Shown piece after piece: positions 1 to 15,300 of a stretch of DNA of 64,000 nucleotides (the stretch's first letter is position 1; each line of letters begins with the position of its first letter). A model generated the notes under the pieces. The model was not told the DNA's origin, did not search any database, and saw only the letters and a list, made by a program, of their open reading frames with translations. The translations under genes and the position numbers were made by a program. The DNA lies in NCBI GenBank assembly GCA_948146395.1, contig OX411556.1, positions 4,501,083-4,565,082 on the forward strand, in the 5' to 3' direction. This DNA is from Fragum whitleyi. Lineage: Eukaryota > Mollusca > Bivalvia > Cardiida > Cardiidae.

Positions 1-245
1 AAATATTTCTTTTCATTCCTTGTAGCAAAAACATCTATTTCCTTACACTTGGTGAAAAAAAACTATGTCAATAAATACAACACACTTGCTAAGTTTAATA
101 AATTTGATATCAAAATGCTACATAACATTCCGCATTTTCTCCCGAAAATAGATGAGGAAAAACTAGGTAGTAATACATTGGCTGTGACTGAGGGGGCCGG
201 AGAGACATATTTTACAAACGTGGCTGATAATAACATAATTCCTAC

Positions 246-368
246 CTAAGCACGAGGAGTTATCGCTGGATAACAGGAATCCTTCATTGCATGAACATGT
301 ATAACTTCCATCTAGATTGTTACAATTATGTTCACAGTCGCCATTGCCTTGTAGACACTCATTTATAT
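246..368 (-). CDS. cbEGF exon 14 (last visible)
   Basis: 123 nt, acceptor AG at 369-370 and donor GT at 245-244, phase 1 on both sides. The 41 codons begin D-I-N-E-C, the calcium-binding start, and hold six cysteines at positions 5, 12, 16, 25, 27 and 40 of the domain. C-x-N-x4-Y-x-C-x-C at positions 16-27 is the pattern that allows Asn beta-hydroxylation. The usual GGC at position 10-12 is GDC here. Because the donor is intact and there is no stop, translation continues into an exon left of the window. Confidence 0.88.
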
Positions 369-3300
369 CTGTCGTAATGAAATGAAAAATATTTTATGAA
401 TAAAGATACCTTATTCCGATTTTCATGAAGCAACATACGTGATTTGCTACTACAAACTTACCGTAGATCGACTTATGGTTATATCTTTTCATAGATTTGG
501 ACCCAGAAGAATAATCATTTTTAAACATATGTCAATGAAGTTTACAAACATAATACTGTATTAGCAGTTAAACAATGGACATTTCCTTTCATCTTATTTT
601 GCTAAATAACCTTGACATATTGACGGATTGGGGTTTACCACCGCTTTAAAGGTTATTGTAGTCACATAGCGGTAGCTGATGTACCTTGCCACGGCCTCTT
701 GTTGTTATTCACACCAGAAAAAAAACTTAATTGAGTCTGTGAGTCAGATTTCCCCACAATTTTAAATATTGGCAAAGCAAAGACTCTGACCAGCCTGTGC
801 ATCCGCACTCTCTGACCATAGTCTTCATTATGCGCTTAGTAGATGGATAAGGTCTCAAAGTATCTCTGGACCATCAGGTAACCTAATACTTACAGAATAT
901 GGCTTTCTACACTACTAAATATTTGCACCGCACGAACATTTCAAATTGTTGGAAAAGTCACGCACAGGCTCAATTTTTTATCGGAGCTTCAGCTGCCTAT
1001 TCCCAATGAAGCTTACTACTTCTAATTGGTCGGAGACAGATAACGCTTGTTACAATGACTTTTGTGGCATGAAAGTAGGCCGAGCCCGGATTCGAACTCA
1101 ATCCATTGATTGGCTGCCCAACGCGTTAACGAATATACTAGCAAGGCTCGCCTTACCATGACAGAAATGTCCATCTGTTCGGAGTTGATATCCAGTGTAA
1201 CAGGAGCAGGAGTACGATCCGTTCTTGTTGGTACAGATGTCAGAGCAACCACCGTTATTTGTACTACATTCGTCAACGTCTGAAAATCATAGAATGAAAA
1301 CGAACTCTACATAACATTAACCATGAATCTCTTTTGTGACTGGTACAAGAAATTTAAAAAGCGTTATTTGACTAGAGCAGTCTTAAGGGTTTTTTACCAC
1401 TTTCATACGCCTTTAATAAGCCTCACCGAAATTTGAAAAAAAGATCAGCTAATTGCGTAAAGCAAGAATGATTTTGAAAATGTTGCGTTACAACTTCGAG
1501 TTTCTATTTAACATTTCTGGGAAACGGATGTTAGATTGTGTAATTAGACTAATTAAGAACCGACAACTCGATTAAACAAGAGGACCATGATGGTCACCAT
1601 AGTCTCTTTGACCCCTGGGAAATCACATCAATTAAATAAGCAGATGTCAACAAGAAGATAATTTCTATATAAGATCAATACAAATCCACAAAGACCAAAA
1701 AGGGTTTGCCTGGACACAGCCCTTATAAAACAAAAAGGTATGTAATGAACAATTAAATGAAACTATTAAAGAAGCCCCTGCCTTCTGGTTTCAGAGAACA
1801 ATTTATTAATATTTCCTCCTTAGTGTCTTTGCAGAAAAGGGGGTTGGGCCATTCAGAGCCCAAATATGAACCTGAGGGTTTGATATGAATATACTTGATA
1901 AAAGTTAACTGGATGATGCTACATACCAGAAATGAAAGCTGTCTGGCTTCTGGTTTCAAAGACGAAGATTTTTAAATATTTCCACTCTTTGTAGTAAGGG
2001 TTGTGCCCGGGTGGAGCCAAAATATGACCCTATGGTCTTGATATGAACAAACTTGGTAGAGGTCACCAGATGAAGGTTCTCACCAAATATGAAACTTTTG
2101 GTTTTAGAGAAGACGATTTTTGAAGATTTTTCTTATTTTCACGAGCAAAGCCTCGTCATGATAAATTCTCCCAACCTCGACCAGAAAACATTGATACTTT
2201 GAAACACTAACATGTTATTCTATCTATAGTACATACCACTGCAAGAGTGACCATCTTCGTTAATGACATATCCGGGGTAACAACTGCAGGCGTATTTCCC
2301 GAGTTCATTTGCGCAAAGATGTAAGCATCCTCCATTATTTACGAGACATTCATTAACGTCTACAAAAATCAAAGAAAACTGAAATTATATTTTAGAGGTG
2401 AGCTTATCTTTTAATTCATGGAGTTAAAAACTAAATACGCGTGTAAATTCATTCCATGTATTATGAAGCATTGCCTTTCTGTATATGGTTCAATAACGTG
2501 CAGTGAAAAAAATGAAAATAGACTTGGTTATTATACTAATTTGGCGTTTCTAAGCATTTATTTTATGCGCAAGCGAATTTCGTTGCGTGTCATGAAGATT
2601 TTTATTTGGGAAATGCATCCAATTTTTTAAGCCAATTAGAAAGCCCGTTTGTGATTGGCTAGTAACAATAAAATTACTCATCGATTGTCGTGAACTCATT
2701 ATAAGGTTGGGTTAATACATATTAAAGAATATTTATTGGTATCTTTTTCTAATATGACAAAATAAATGAGAAAGAATACTTTATGTACTTTTATTAGAAA
2801 ATGAGTGATCATGAAAATATCAAATTTATAAAACGAGTCATCTATGAACAGATAAAAACGAGGCTATAAACATTTTTTTCTTTCTGATTTAGATTTCGAG
2901 TTTAATAATTTTGGTATCTCATCAAGACAATTAAATAATATATCTATAATTTGAATATATGCGAAAAAACTCTTAGAATTCTTCGATTAAATTTTCCTCG
3001 GAACATATTATGATGTCATTTTTACGCTCTTAACTCATTTCCATAGCTCTTAACTATTTAATACCCTAGTGTAATAACACCCGTGCAACATAAAAAAATA
3101 ATCAACGGGCTTATTTTACTCCCGCGACATAAGTCACATTATAAATTGGTTTAAAATACCTAAGCAGTCTGAACCAACACCTTTTTTGTAGGTTTCGCAA
3201 TATTTATTTCTCACCAAGGATAGAATTCGCTTCATTTAAAAGGACTATTGTAAACTTTGGTGAAATCTATTTGTCAGTTTAAATTTACGGGCCATTTTAC

Positions 3301-6300
3301 AAGTAAAATGAGATTAAACAATACGGTTCTATATATCTACATAGTAATATCCTTTATTTTGTCTGGCGATTGCTTTGATGTTGGAATGTGAATATCATCT
3401 TACTTATTATTTCTATTGCTATGTAGTATACTTACCGTTACACCGGTGTCTATCAGCGTGGATATCATATCCAGTAAAACACTGACAGTAGTAAGAACCA
3501 TCTTCATTTACACACAGATGGGAGCACCCACCATTCTCTGTTAGACACTCGTCTATATCTGGAAACAATATTGTTTGAACGGGAATTAACGTCGCTTTCG
3601 ATATTTTTTCCGAGTCATATCATGGCGACTGGAGAACCCATCATCTATTTGTTTTACGAGCATAACACGATATACACGAGACTTTTTTCCGTCGTGGGCC
3701 TAGCCTATTTATTCGCCATACATGTAGAGGGAGATCAAATTGTTTCTTACCATTGCTTGCCACTTTTAGAGTTAGTGATATTTTATTTGTCTTGTTAGAA
3801 TACACTACTTAGGTAAGGTTTACAACTCGAAATGTGCCCATGATTTTTTACAACGTACTTTTTCCCATTCCTAACCGTGGACAAAAATCAGAAACACACA
3901 CTGCAGGAGTAGTGAGCGACGTAAATTCATGTAAATGTGACTAAGGCTTTAAAGAAATAAAATCGATTTAAATCTCTGGTTGTCCATCTTCGCTAGCTAA
4001 GGGTGATGCCCACTACGTGTTCTATTCACGAATAGAACACGTAGCAGGCATCATCCTTGGCTAGCGAAGATGCTGGTTGTCATGGAAAAAAGATTTCTAA
4101 AAGATTTTTTTAAAAGTCTTCTTCTGATGAACCAAAAGCCCCACGGTCTTTAAATTTGGTATAGATCATTAAACTCATAGACCTTTATCAACATAGCTAA
4201 AATCATGACTGTAGGTCCACCAGGGCAGAACTTGGGGGGGAGGAGGAGGACTTGGATTAAGTGAGATAATTCCAAAGTTCTTTATCTTCTGAACCAGAAG
4301 CCCTACACCATTCGAGTCCGGTATCGATCATCAGCTCATTGACCTTTATCAAATAAAATCATGCATGTTGGACTACCCGGGACAGAGCACCAGGGGTTTG
4401 AAGGGTAAGACTTGGATCAAATCTTTCAAATATGTGCTTCTTCTTCTTTTTCTTCTTCTCCTTTAACTTTGACATGGATCGTCAGCTCATTGACCTGAAT
4501 TAAAATAGCTTATCATGAGTGTTGGACCAGCAAGAGGACTCCCTTGGGGGAATGGGGAAGGTCTCAAATCAAAATAGAAATCTTTAAAATATCTTCGTCT
4601 TAAGAACGAGAAGCCCCACAGCCTTTTGGCATGGATCATCAGCTCATAGACCTTTGTAAAAATGCTAAAATTGAGAGCGTTGTATAGCAGAGGCAGAGCT
4701 CGGGGGGCGGGGAATGGGGGAGGTATCGGATCAAAATAGAAATCTTTAAATTATCTTCTATTTCCTTTTTACAAGGAGCCCTAGAGCCGTAACATTTGGC
4801 ATTGATCATCAGCACATAGACTTTTGAAATATCTTAAATCATTACATCTTAAATCATAGCCACAGATTACCAGCAAATAATCCTTTATTAAAATAACTAA
4901 AATCATGACAGGGTGGTGACAAGGAGCAGAATGGTTAGGACTCTGAAGAAATCTTATCATTCTCATCCTGGAACCCAACAGCCTGTACTTTTCTATAGAA
5001 TCATTATTTCAAAGATCGTTATGTAAAAAACAAAAAATAATGACTCCTTGGTCATCAGGGGCAGAACATTAGGAAGGGGGGGGGGATCTCAGGTGTCTAA
5101 ATTTTGCAAACAATTTTCAGATGAGGGTAAAGTTTCATTAAAATCGGCCTAGAAGTTCAGGAGGAGATTGTGTATACAGATTTCAAAGTGAAAGAACGCA
5201 ACGCCCTACCACGCCCATTTTTAGGGGCCAATCAAAATTCCATTTTTTCTGAAGAGGGTCGCCCAAGGAATATTCTGGTAATGTTTCATTGAAATCGGCC
5301 TAATAGTTCAGGAGGAAATTGTGTATACAGATTTCAAAGTGAAAGAACGCAACGCCCTTCCACGCCCATTTTAGGGGCCAATCATAATTCCATTTTTCTG
5401 AAGAGGGTCACCCAAGAAACATTCTGGTTGATTGAATGATTGATAGATCTTAACGCCGCTTTCAACATTTTTTTTTCAGTTATATCGCGGCGGTGGTTTC
5501 CTGGTGTTTCTCTTACCAGTACAACCATTACAACCTTTCCTAGCCCCCAGCTGCTATCTCACATAGGTTTGCGATTATCAACCCATTGTTGAGAGACAAA
5601 TAGTTGGAAAGAGAAATATTCTGGCAAAAGTTAATTGAAATTGACCCAGCGGTTTTTAAAATTGTTGACGATGGACGACGCACGACGGACGACGGCTTCA
5701 GGTTGAGCATAAAAGCTAACCTTGACGACGTTGTGCTCAGGTGAGCTAAAATTTTAAAAATCATATTAAGCAATCAGGGGCAAACCATGGGGGATTGACA
5801 AAGTGGCTATTTAAAACTAGAACTGTCACTAGACTGATACCCCCCCCCCCGGGCTTTGTCCAACCAGGGCTATATCCCAATAAAAGTGCTTTCGGTACAT
5901 GATCTATTTGCAACATGATAACAAAATTTGGGTAAATTGAGAGGTTCAAGGGAGATAATTTAGCAACAACTATGTTCAAAAGTGTAGGTAACATGCTCCA
6001 GATAATAAAGATAATGTACAAATCAACACATTCAAGGGGAAAATATTAAGCGGCTTGTATAAGTAGGGTCCTACAAAATTTCCTAACACTAGTTTACACG
6101 GGAATTTCATTGTCTATGTATATCAAAGTAGTAGCAGCAATAATGTAGGAAAAATGCTCCAGGTATTAACAAAATATCTAAATTTGACAGGTTCAAGAGG
6201 GTTATTTCTGCAACAAATCACAGTAGGGACTTCATTCAGCAATAATTGAGAGTAGGGACTTCAAAATTGCAGGTGCTCAACTTCAAATGCAGATACACAT

Positions 6301-9300
6301 TATGTATTAATTTCAAGTAATTACATGACATGGTGTAGGAGAAATGCTTCGGAAAGCAAAAATTTCGTGAAATTGGCACGTTCAAGGGGAAATAATTCAA
6401 TGATTATTCAGAGCAGTCGCTTCAAAATTGCAGGTGCACAACTTCAAAAGCAGATACACATTATGTATAAATTTCAAGTCAATACATGCAATTGTGTCGG
6501 AGAAAATGCTCTTGACAACAATAATTTAGTTAAAATAATAGTTCAAGGGGAGATTATTCAGCGATCAACAAGAGTAGGGGCTTCAAAATTGCAAGTGCAC
6601 TACTTCATATGCAGATACACATTATGTATAAATTTCAAAGCTGTACCCAAAATAGTGTCTGAAAAAACTGCCGGACAAAATTGTGTCTACGGACAGACGG
6701 ACGGATGGACGGACAGGCGGGTGGCCGGACGGACGGCCATGGCGAATCCAGTATACCCCCCTCTACTTCGTAGGTGGGGGTATAAAAATAACTCTTCTTC
6801 TTCTGAGCCAGGTGGCTAAAAGTATTTATATTAGGTTAAGTAATTGGTTCATATACCTTTATGAAAATGAATAACATGGTTGTAGGGCTATCAGGGGCGG
6901 GGACCAATGGAATAGTGTAGGTCTTTGACTATGTAAACGTTTTGTCCAAACCAGAAAGCTGACGACCTTTACATTTTGCATCGATATTTATTTCATATAC
7001 TATTTTATGAAAATGCACCAAGCAATTAATGTTGGACTACAAGGGGCAAAGCACTGAGGGAGGGAGGCGATCTCGGATTAATATGATCTGAAGAAAATCG
7101 TCAAAATAGTGAAACCATATTGCCATTTTCAATCCCATTAGGAAGGAAGAGTGCCAGTTAACAGGGCTTAAGCTATTAAATGTGAAAGAATCTCCTTATC
7201 TGTGTTTGCTTATATATATCTAGGTAATAATGCTAATTTCTCAGGTGAGTGACCAACGGTCTTCTTGTTTATCTATTTATCATACTTAAAGTTAGACCAA
7301 CTTCAAATCGATTAGTTGAAAAAAACCCACTTCGGGCCCGTTTTACTGAACATCATCATTTCAGTGAGATGATGCATGACAGGATTCCATATTTAGTAAC
7401 TATTGTATGAAAAAATATCGTAGGATGGTTAGTAAAACAGGCCCTTGGTGGTCATCATCTTTGCAGCGAAAGGTTTGTGCGTGTACAATAATTAACGACT
7501 TTGCTACAGTTGAAACTTTGAAATCGCTCTGCAAATTGCAAATTTCTTACCTTTTCGAATGGGCAAAGTGTATTCTTTAGTTTTCTTTTCGCAAACTATC
7601 AGTCATTTTACGATCAATTTTCTTCCGGTATTCTCAAAATTTAACGTTCAAATACATTAATCCATTATATAATTTACTTCGTGCAAATATGTTGGAAAAG
7701 AGAATTATGAGATCACCGATAAGAAGTTGGATTTTGATTCAATCGTCACATCTAGATCTATGTTCATGAAACTATAAATATATTTTTTATCACAAGCAAC
7801 TCAAAGATTCATAACAAGACCAAGGGTAACATACACACCCTTTTCAAAGAAACTTTGTTTGTGAAAGATAATTGTATTTTCAATTGGTATATTTTTTCAT
7901 GAAATACAATATTCATCTTTCTTTTCAATAATAATTTGGCCTAGAAATGCCTCGGAACCGATATTAACTACGGCGAAAATTATGTGGAAATTCTTGTAGG
8001 ATCGTAAGTAAGAACTAGTTTACAGTACCTACCAACACAAGAATGTCCATCTTCAGCAAGGAGATAACCAACGTTACAGGAACATGTATAGCTACCATTT
8101 GTGTTCGAACATGAGTCAGAGCAGCCGCCATTATGTGAAAAACATTCATCTATATCTGTAAAAACAAAACTAGAACTATACAAAAGCGAACTGATACCCC
8201 CATCTCCCAACCTGGGCTTTGTTCCACAAGGGCGTCTTCCCAGTTTAAGTGTTCAGAACATGTTTTTTTTTGCTTGATGATAACAAAAATAAAAATAAAT
8301 TATATGTTCATTGGAGATGATTTTGCAACAACTTTGTACAATAGCATAGGTAGATTACACAAATAATACACATTCAATGGTAAAATTTAAAGAAGCTTAT
8401 ATCATAAGAGTTCTTAATTGACAATTCACAAAAACTGGTTTACACTAAATGTTATATGGCTTATAAATATCAAAGCCGTAGCAGTAATAATGAATGGAAA
8501 ATGCTCTGGATTATAGAAAAATATATTCGACGTTTAAAGGGGGAATCAGCAGGTGATTTAGTAGGGTCCTAAAGACCTCAGATAAGCACAAGCATTCATA
8601 ACCAGCTACAGTGTATAAATCGGTGAAAGCTTTAGCAAAATTGTGTGGATGTATAGACAAACAAAAGCCTGTACTTGACGCACATTTGAAATCGTTGTAA
8701 ATGTCAGGCTCGGGCGTATATTCAAACTTTTTTGTTCCAGGGAGAAACTGATAGCTTGCAAGTGTACAAAGCAAGCTCGGTTCTGATGTTTGATTTCATC
8801 TTCTTCACTAGGTGTACGATTTAGTACAAACCTTTGCATTCGTGGCGATTAGTTGCTAGTTCGTAGCCTTTTGAGCAAGAACACTCGTAGGATCCCTTAG
8901 TATTTGTACAAATATGAGAGCAGCCATCGTCATTTTCATCGCATTCATTCACATCTATATGGAATATAAATAAGATGGTTAGAATGACATTAAACTGTTC
9001 AACCTTAAATTCTAATAGTTCAGGTATAACCATCAAAGGAACATTCTTTTAACATTTCATTGAAAACAAAAACTTACTAATGTAGGAGTAGATATATTTC
9101 AACGAACTAAACTTAATAAGATACCCTGCCCTACCATGCCTACCATGACACTCTTTAATGGATCATTTTTTATCTATTCCGTTTGTCTCCATCAAATGTT
9201 GGAACACGTTTAATAGTAGAACTTTCAGTGTATGTTGTGAAATAAAGATGCCATTTAACATTATCGAGTACAATACTGAATTCATTGGATTCGTACCCTG

Positions 9301-12300
9301 CAGAACCAGTCTATATTTTTACTCGGCTGTCGCCTCGTCAAATATAGACTGGTTTTGCAGGGTACTCATCCTATAGAATTCAGTATTGTACGCGATAATG
9401 TTAAACCTCTTGATATAGCATAATCGAACGAACTGAGCAACATGAGACACATTTGTTTGTTTGAATTACTAAATATTAAAACTGATAAAAGATGAAAATC
9501 AGAGAAATTAACTTTGACCAGTCCTAGTGTTATAACAAAGAAAAAAAAGAAAGTGCACTGATCGGGATTCGATCCCGGTGCGCCCGCGTGAGAGGCGAAC
9601 ATGTTAACCACTATAGACCGCCAAAACTGTTCAGGATAAACATGTTATTGTTCACTTTATAGTTTAAAATGCGATCTTGTTCCTTAGCGGAGAACTTTGT
9701 CACTTTTACGCGAAAAGGACAACGAAAAGGTGTTCAAATTAAAAATTATATTATTTAGTATAGAACGACAACTCACATAAGCTAATGAGTTCGGAGACAT
9801 GCAAAACAATGACGTTAATCTTTTCGAAGCAAGACCTACAAAAGCATTCGTCACAACTCGACTGTTTCCGTAAGCTACTTCTAACATCACGTCCCTAGAT
9901 AGACTCGCTCAAACACGGATCAAATGATTGACATTTTTTGAAAAAAAAGGTTCAAAAGCATTTTCGCACATAAATAAATTTCAACAAAAACTTAAAATAT
10001 CAAGCCGATAAGTGTCTTTGAACACGAAATATCACTACTTTCTCTCTCTGGCTCCAGAGACAAATTTCCCTACAACCTGTAACCCCTTAACCCGGAAGAA
10101 CCCATTTGGATTTTGAATTTATAAAAGCTCTAAGAATAACCATTTGTTCGAAGGTATTAAAATTTGTGTTTTTAGACTAAGTCACGCATAGACAAAAAAC
10201 CCAGACCCTGTCAAGCCTTTATTTACAGATTTATTCAAAATTTTACTACATTTTCTGGAGGCTGTGAACTATTATACTTTCTGGCAAAGATTCATTAAAA
10301 TCAGTGCAATTGGTAATAGGGATATATCAGCCAAAGATTTTATAGTAAAAATGCCACAAACATATGTATTTAACGATCAAAACTCCGTGAACAGTTTTTG
10401 AAAAGGATCACTGAAAGGAAATATTTATTCAAAAACGGCCCTATGATCCGGGGATGGGGGTGGGGTGTCTTTCCAAGATTTCACAGTGGAAAAAAACAAG
10501 CCATGCAAAACCCATAATAATTTTTAAAAAATAATTTTGCAAACATTTTTAAACCCACACATTCTGCCAAAGTTTCATTAGAATCTGTCAAAATTAACTA
10601 TGAAAAAAGGTCACGCCCTGCTTTGCCCATATTTATGGACAAATCATATTTTTGCGAAGAAAATAAATATGGAGGGTCACCGATGGAACAATCTTGCAAA
10701 GTCTAATTGGAATCGTCCCAGTGGTTTAGGAGATGTCATTCAAAGATTTCATAGAGAAAAAACGCAATAGCTGTAAGCCCATTTTAATGGACCAATCAGA
10801 ATTTCGCAAACATTTTTGATCACCTTTGTCACCAAAGTTAATTCTAGCAAATCTAAAATATTAATAAAACTGACAAAGTTTTATTAATAGCGTTAATAAC
10901 AGTGGTTCGGGAGGAGAAGTAGTTCAATATTTCATAGTTAAAATGCCTTTCCTTTCAGCGTCCATAGTTATGGGCCAATCAGAATTTGACGAACAAAAAT
11001 TGAAGAGGGTCAATTAAGGAACATTCTGACAAAGTGTCATCAAAATTGTCCGAGAGGTACCAGAAGAGACGTCGTTTAAAAATTTCACAGTGAAAAAATG
11101 CTACGTCTTGTCACGCCCATATTGACGGACCGATAAAAATTTTGAGAACAATTTTGAAGATGGTAACCCGAGGAACCCTCTAGTAATGTTTAACTTAAAC
11201 CGGCACAGTGGATTTAAAAATAAAAAAAGAAAGAAGTATTAAGATTGTTGAAGACACACGTCGCACAACACACGAAGGAAGAAGGACTCAGATGATCCTA
11301 AAAGCTCCACTTCAGCAATGGTGCTCAAGTGAACAAATGTAATTGTAGGTATTTAATAATTTGTAATTAATTACAATTTGAAATTTTAAGAACAAGCGAG
11401 AAATAACAAAGGCTCTCTTTAATTTCCATTCAGAGTCCTTAGAAAGCATTACGACCGCTTTAATTATTTACGGGACTGGTCCGAACGGTTGATATGTCAA
11501 AGTTTATAAGCTTTGGATACAAACAATAACCTCACAACCAAGTTGTGGTTAACGTTACACTGCAACGCTACTTAATGTCATGTCATAAAAGAATAATGAA
11601 AGAATCAACATAAATGGCTGGATTAGTGACCTTGATATAACAAGATCAATGTGTCTGATGACATTTAGAATTGTAGCGTTGCATGCGAATATAAATAAAG
11701 CGAAAGATAATTTCAAGATTTAAATGGTAATTACACGCAATTGTACGAAGGTTACAGGACTATCAGTACAAATGAGATGTACGAAGGTTACGTGTTAAAT
11801 GTTTCTTTTTTTTATTTGCAAACATTTCGAGCTTTGTGGTTTTTTTTAAAAAAAACAACAACATTAATTACCCTGCTTTACCATGCACCCAGCTAAAATA
11901 AACTAAAAAGTGATTTATTTCAATTAAAGTAAAATGAATAAATCAGTATGATGGTAAAGTGATAGTCTACAGACTTCAATTAAAGTGTTTAAACTCTATA
12001 TGCCGCAAATGTTAATAAACATCATGAATCTTTGTCAGAATGTTTGCCAGGTCACAAGGTCGAAACCCTATCGATCATGGGAAGGATACGTGCCATACCA
12101 CGGGAAACGGGCCTTAATGACATTTTTTTTGTACACTCTAGATGCCTCAAATATGACCCAATCTTCATGAAACTTGGTCAGAACGTTTGTCAAGTCACAA
12201 GGATGAACTCTTGTGATAATTTGAAGGATCTGTGCTATATCACGAGAACGGGCCTTAATACAAATTGTCTTGTATATTCTCTGAAGGCCACAAATTTGGT

Positions 12301-15300
12301 CCAATCTTCATGAAACTTGGTCAGGATATTAGTCAGGTCACTAGAATGATCCCTACTGAAATGGGGGAAAGATTCATATGATATGAAGAGAAAAGGGGCC
12401 TTAATGACAATTTCCTTGTTTACACTTTAGAGGCTACAAATATGGTCCAATCTTCATGAAACTTGGTCAGAATATTGTCAAGTCACAAGGATGGACCGTA
12501 ATGAAAACGGGAAGTATTTACATGATATCAAAGGAAAATGAGCCTTAGTGACAACAATCTTATTTACACTCTCGAGGCCACAAATCTTAAAGGCAAATTT
12601 TTGTTTTTCGCTGACAAATTTGATAATTATTAATTAAGACAATGATTCAGAGGTGGGCGACATCGTCCTCTTATTTATAAAAAAAACTGTCGAAGATAAC
12701 TTATCGGTGTTTCAACAAACTAGTGTTTTGCTATAGCTCTGTTAGCAAGGATCGGGAGTTGATTCCTCTGAACAGAAATCAGATGTTTACAGACTATAAT
12801 TTGATGTGCTAGGCCATATCCATGCATAATAAAGGGCTTTTAAAACGTGACACCCATATTTCACTACCTTTACTTTAACTCACATGCAAGGCAATGAAAT
12901 GTTTGAGAATTATTTTGTTTCTATCTGATTTTGATAAAAATAATAATATTGATTTGGCAATCGTATGATAGTGAGACTAGAACATGTGCACATACGTCAA
13001 ATGGATTAATGTCAGACCAATTTTATTTATATAAAAAAATCATTTTAGGTCAACATGTTTATCCAACTGTATCCCATTGATAGACACCGAAAGTTTAAAC
13101 CACAGCTATGTCAATAATGAAACACCATTATAAAAAAAAGTGTGATGGATATTCAGAGATTAAATCCACAGTCTGTTGCAAGATCTAGTGGGAATTTTTC
13201 CATCTCTAATAAGTCGCTTGTAACAAAAAATGATTTCAACCTCAATCCAATAATTAAACAGAAGTTTAAACATTTCTGGAAATGATGTTTTCTACTCAAC
13301 ATGAAGTAAAAGATTCATTCAATAGCTGTCTTTCAAACTAGTTAATCGTTCAGCTATTTCAATTAAAATGATAACGCTAAGTGCCAGACTACTTCTGCAA
13401 AGCGCACATATGATTTCGAGTGTTGAGTGCTCAATTAAGTATTATGAAATTTCTACCCAGCATGAAACTGCTGAGGTCTGTCATGATGTGCCATTGTCGC
13501 TTTATTTTTAACTAGGCCAAGAAGAACAGGAGTGCTACCAAAGATGTGTCTCTTGTGAGAATTACTCTCTAGGTCAGACCCCACCCGATTTTTGGCCTTC
13601 TTTGTTCTATATAAAATTGCTCAACTTTCAGGTGCTGCAGCGCATTCCACAACAATGCGTTTATATATTACGTCACCAGCGCTTCATCTACATTCATTTT
13701 TCTTTCATTTGAGACTAAAATAACTGGGTCTTTTAGGTTTAACTTTTGGGCTATTCAAGCCAGAGTAAAGGAACCGTCTTTTTTCCACCTATGAAGAGGT
13801 CAGTTAGTTCGGGCACGCCCACCGTCGCTCATCCGTCCTCCCGGAAAGGAAATCGTGCACAAAAAAGATCGAACCAAGCCTTATATTAAAGAAGAGATGC
13901 AAGACTAGCAAAAAACCAAATAAATATGCACGTTGATCACTGTTCTTCACTTCAAAATGCCATTTTCAAGCCGCACTATTTTTTCGTTAAGATCTACTTT
14001 TACCATACAACGACCTCCGGAAGTAAATTCCAGTGAGGTCACTCCTCATGTAAACATACAGATAATCGTGGGAAAAGAAAGTCAAAACTTAATCAACCCG
14101 GTTTGAAGTGACCAATCAATTTTATGATAAGTGCACTTTTTTCAAAATCAAATTCAATGGGAAAAATGGTTTTATTGCTCAATTGTTATCATTATAAAAC
14201 GCTTTTTGAATTTCAGTTGTATCATTCAGGCTGTATTGTCATGTTTTATATTTTTAAATAAAAAATGACGTTTTATAATGATGTATCCCTTATTCCCTAT
14301 AGGCATATTCACATATTCACGCATTCCTACTGAGACCTACCGATAACACAATTGAAAGTATTCGATATTAAATAAGCAACATTCTGTGAAATGTAATCCA
14401 CATTTTTTCTTCTGGAAAGACACCAGAAATCATTCTACTATTAAAGCTCTTCCTGTCAATAGTGTAATATATATAATCTAATCTGTAAAAATGATTAATT
14501 AATTCAAAAAAAGGAAAAATGTAACTTAATTTTTTGTCTTCGATCCCCGGTGGTGGCAAATAATGATTGCGAATTTGCGACAAAGATGGACAATCATAAA
14601 CTCGAATGGCATAATATCGAGATAGAAATAGGGGATATTGAATGAGTAGTCATTGAATACGGAATTTATTAAACGAGTCTTCTACAAGCAGTAAATAACG
14701 AGGCTGCACTGAGTTAAATAAATTCGATATTTAATGAATACAAATTTGATTTTCTATTTATAATTTGACCATTTTTTGACCGAGGAAATAACGATATAAA
14801 TCTATTCATTTTATTCCACAAAATATATAACTCCGTGTGCGAAATAACATTAGAAAATCCTTGATGAAGTTATTTTCACAACAAAATGCAACATTAATAT
14901 ACGCCGTTAGCTCATTTGCATAGTTATTCCACTTGTGTTATAACACCCGTGCAATATATAGAAGATTATCAACTGGATATATATGAAATAAAAACATTTC
15001 ACGAAAATGCGTTATTAGAGACCGGAGGACGAGTTTTTAACAGCCTAATAACGTATTCAAGTTAAATGTTTGTCATATCAAACATAAATAGTTGATTTTT
15101 CTATTTATTATATTTTATACGATTATATTTTTATTACCGAAATAATGTTTTTTATCATTTTCTATCGTCGACCCTTCCAAATTTCGCGTATTAATATCAA
15201 GAAATTGTGTTTCAGTAATTTCTTATCGCCATCTTGGATTACGCTTAAAAAGTTCGATGAAATGTAAGGATAATTTGAAGAGAAAAAAACATTCTCTGGG

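Noticed and set aside
6289..6630. CRISPR-like array
   Set aside because: The periodic units are 161 bp and diverged, in an animal genome; they are ordinary tandem repeats.
6325..6819. 164-codon plus-strand ORF
   Set aside because: It is a read-through of 161-bp tandem repeats.
9555..9622. Functional tRNA-Glu gene
   Set aside because: The loop and T-arm fit, but the acceptor stem does not pair, and similar tRNA-like heads in the window belong to SINEs.
11985..12313. Overlapping ORFs on both strands
   Set aside because: They follow the 145-bp tandem repeat and carry no conserved motif.
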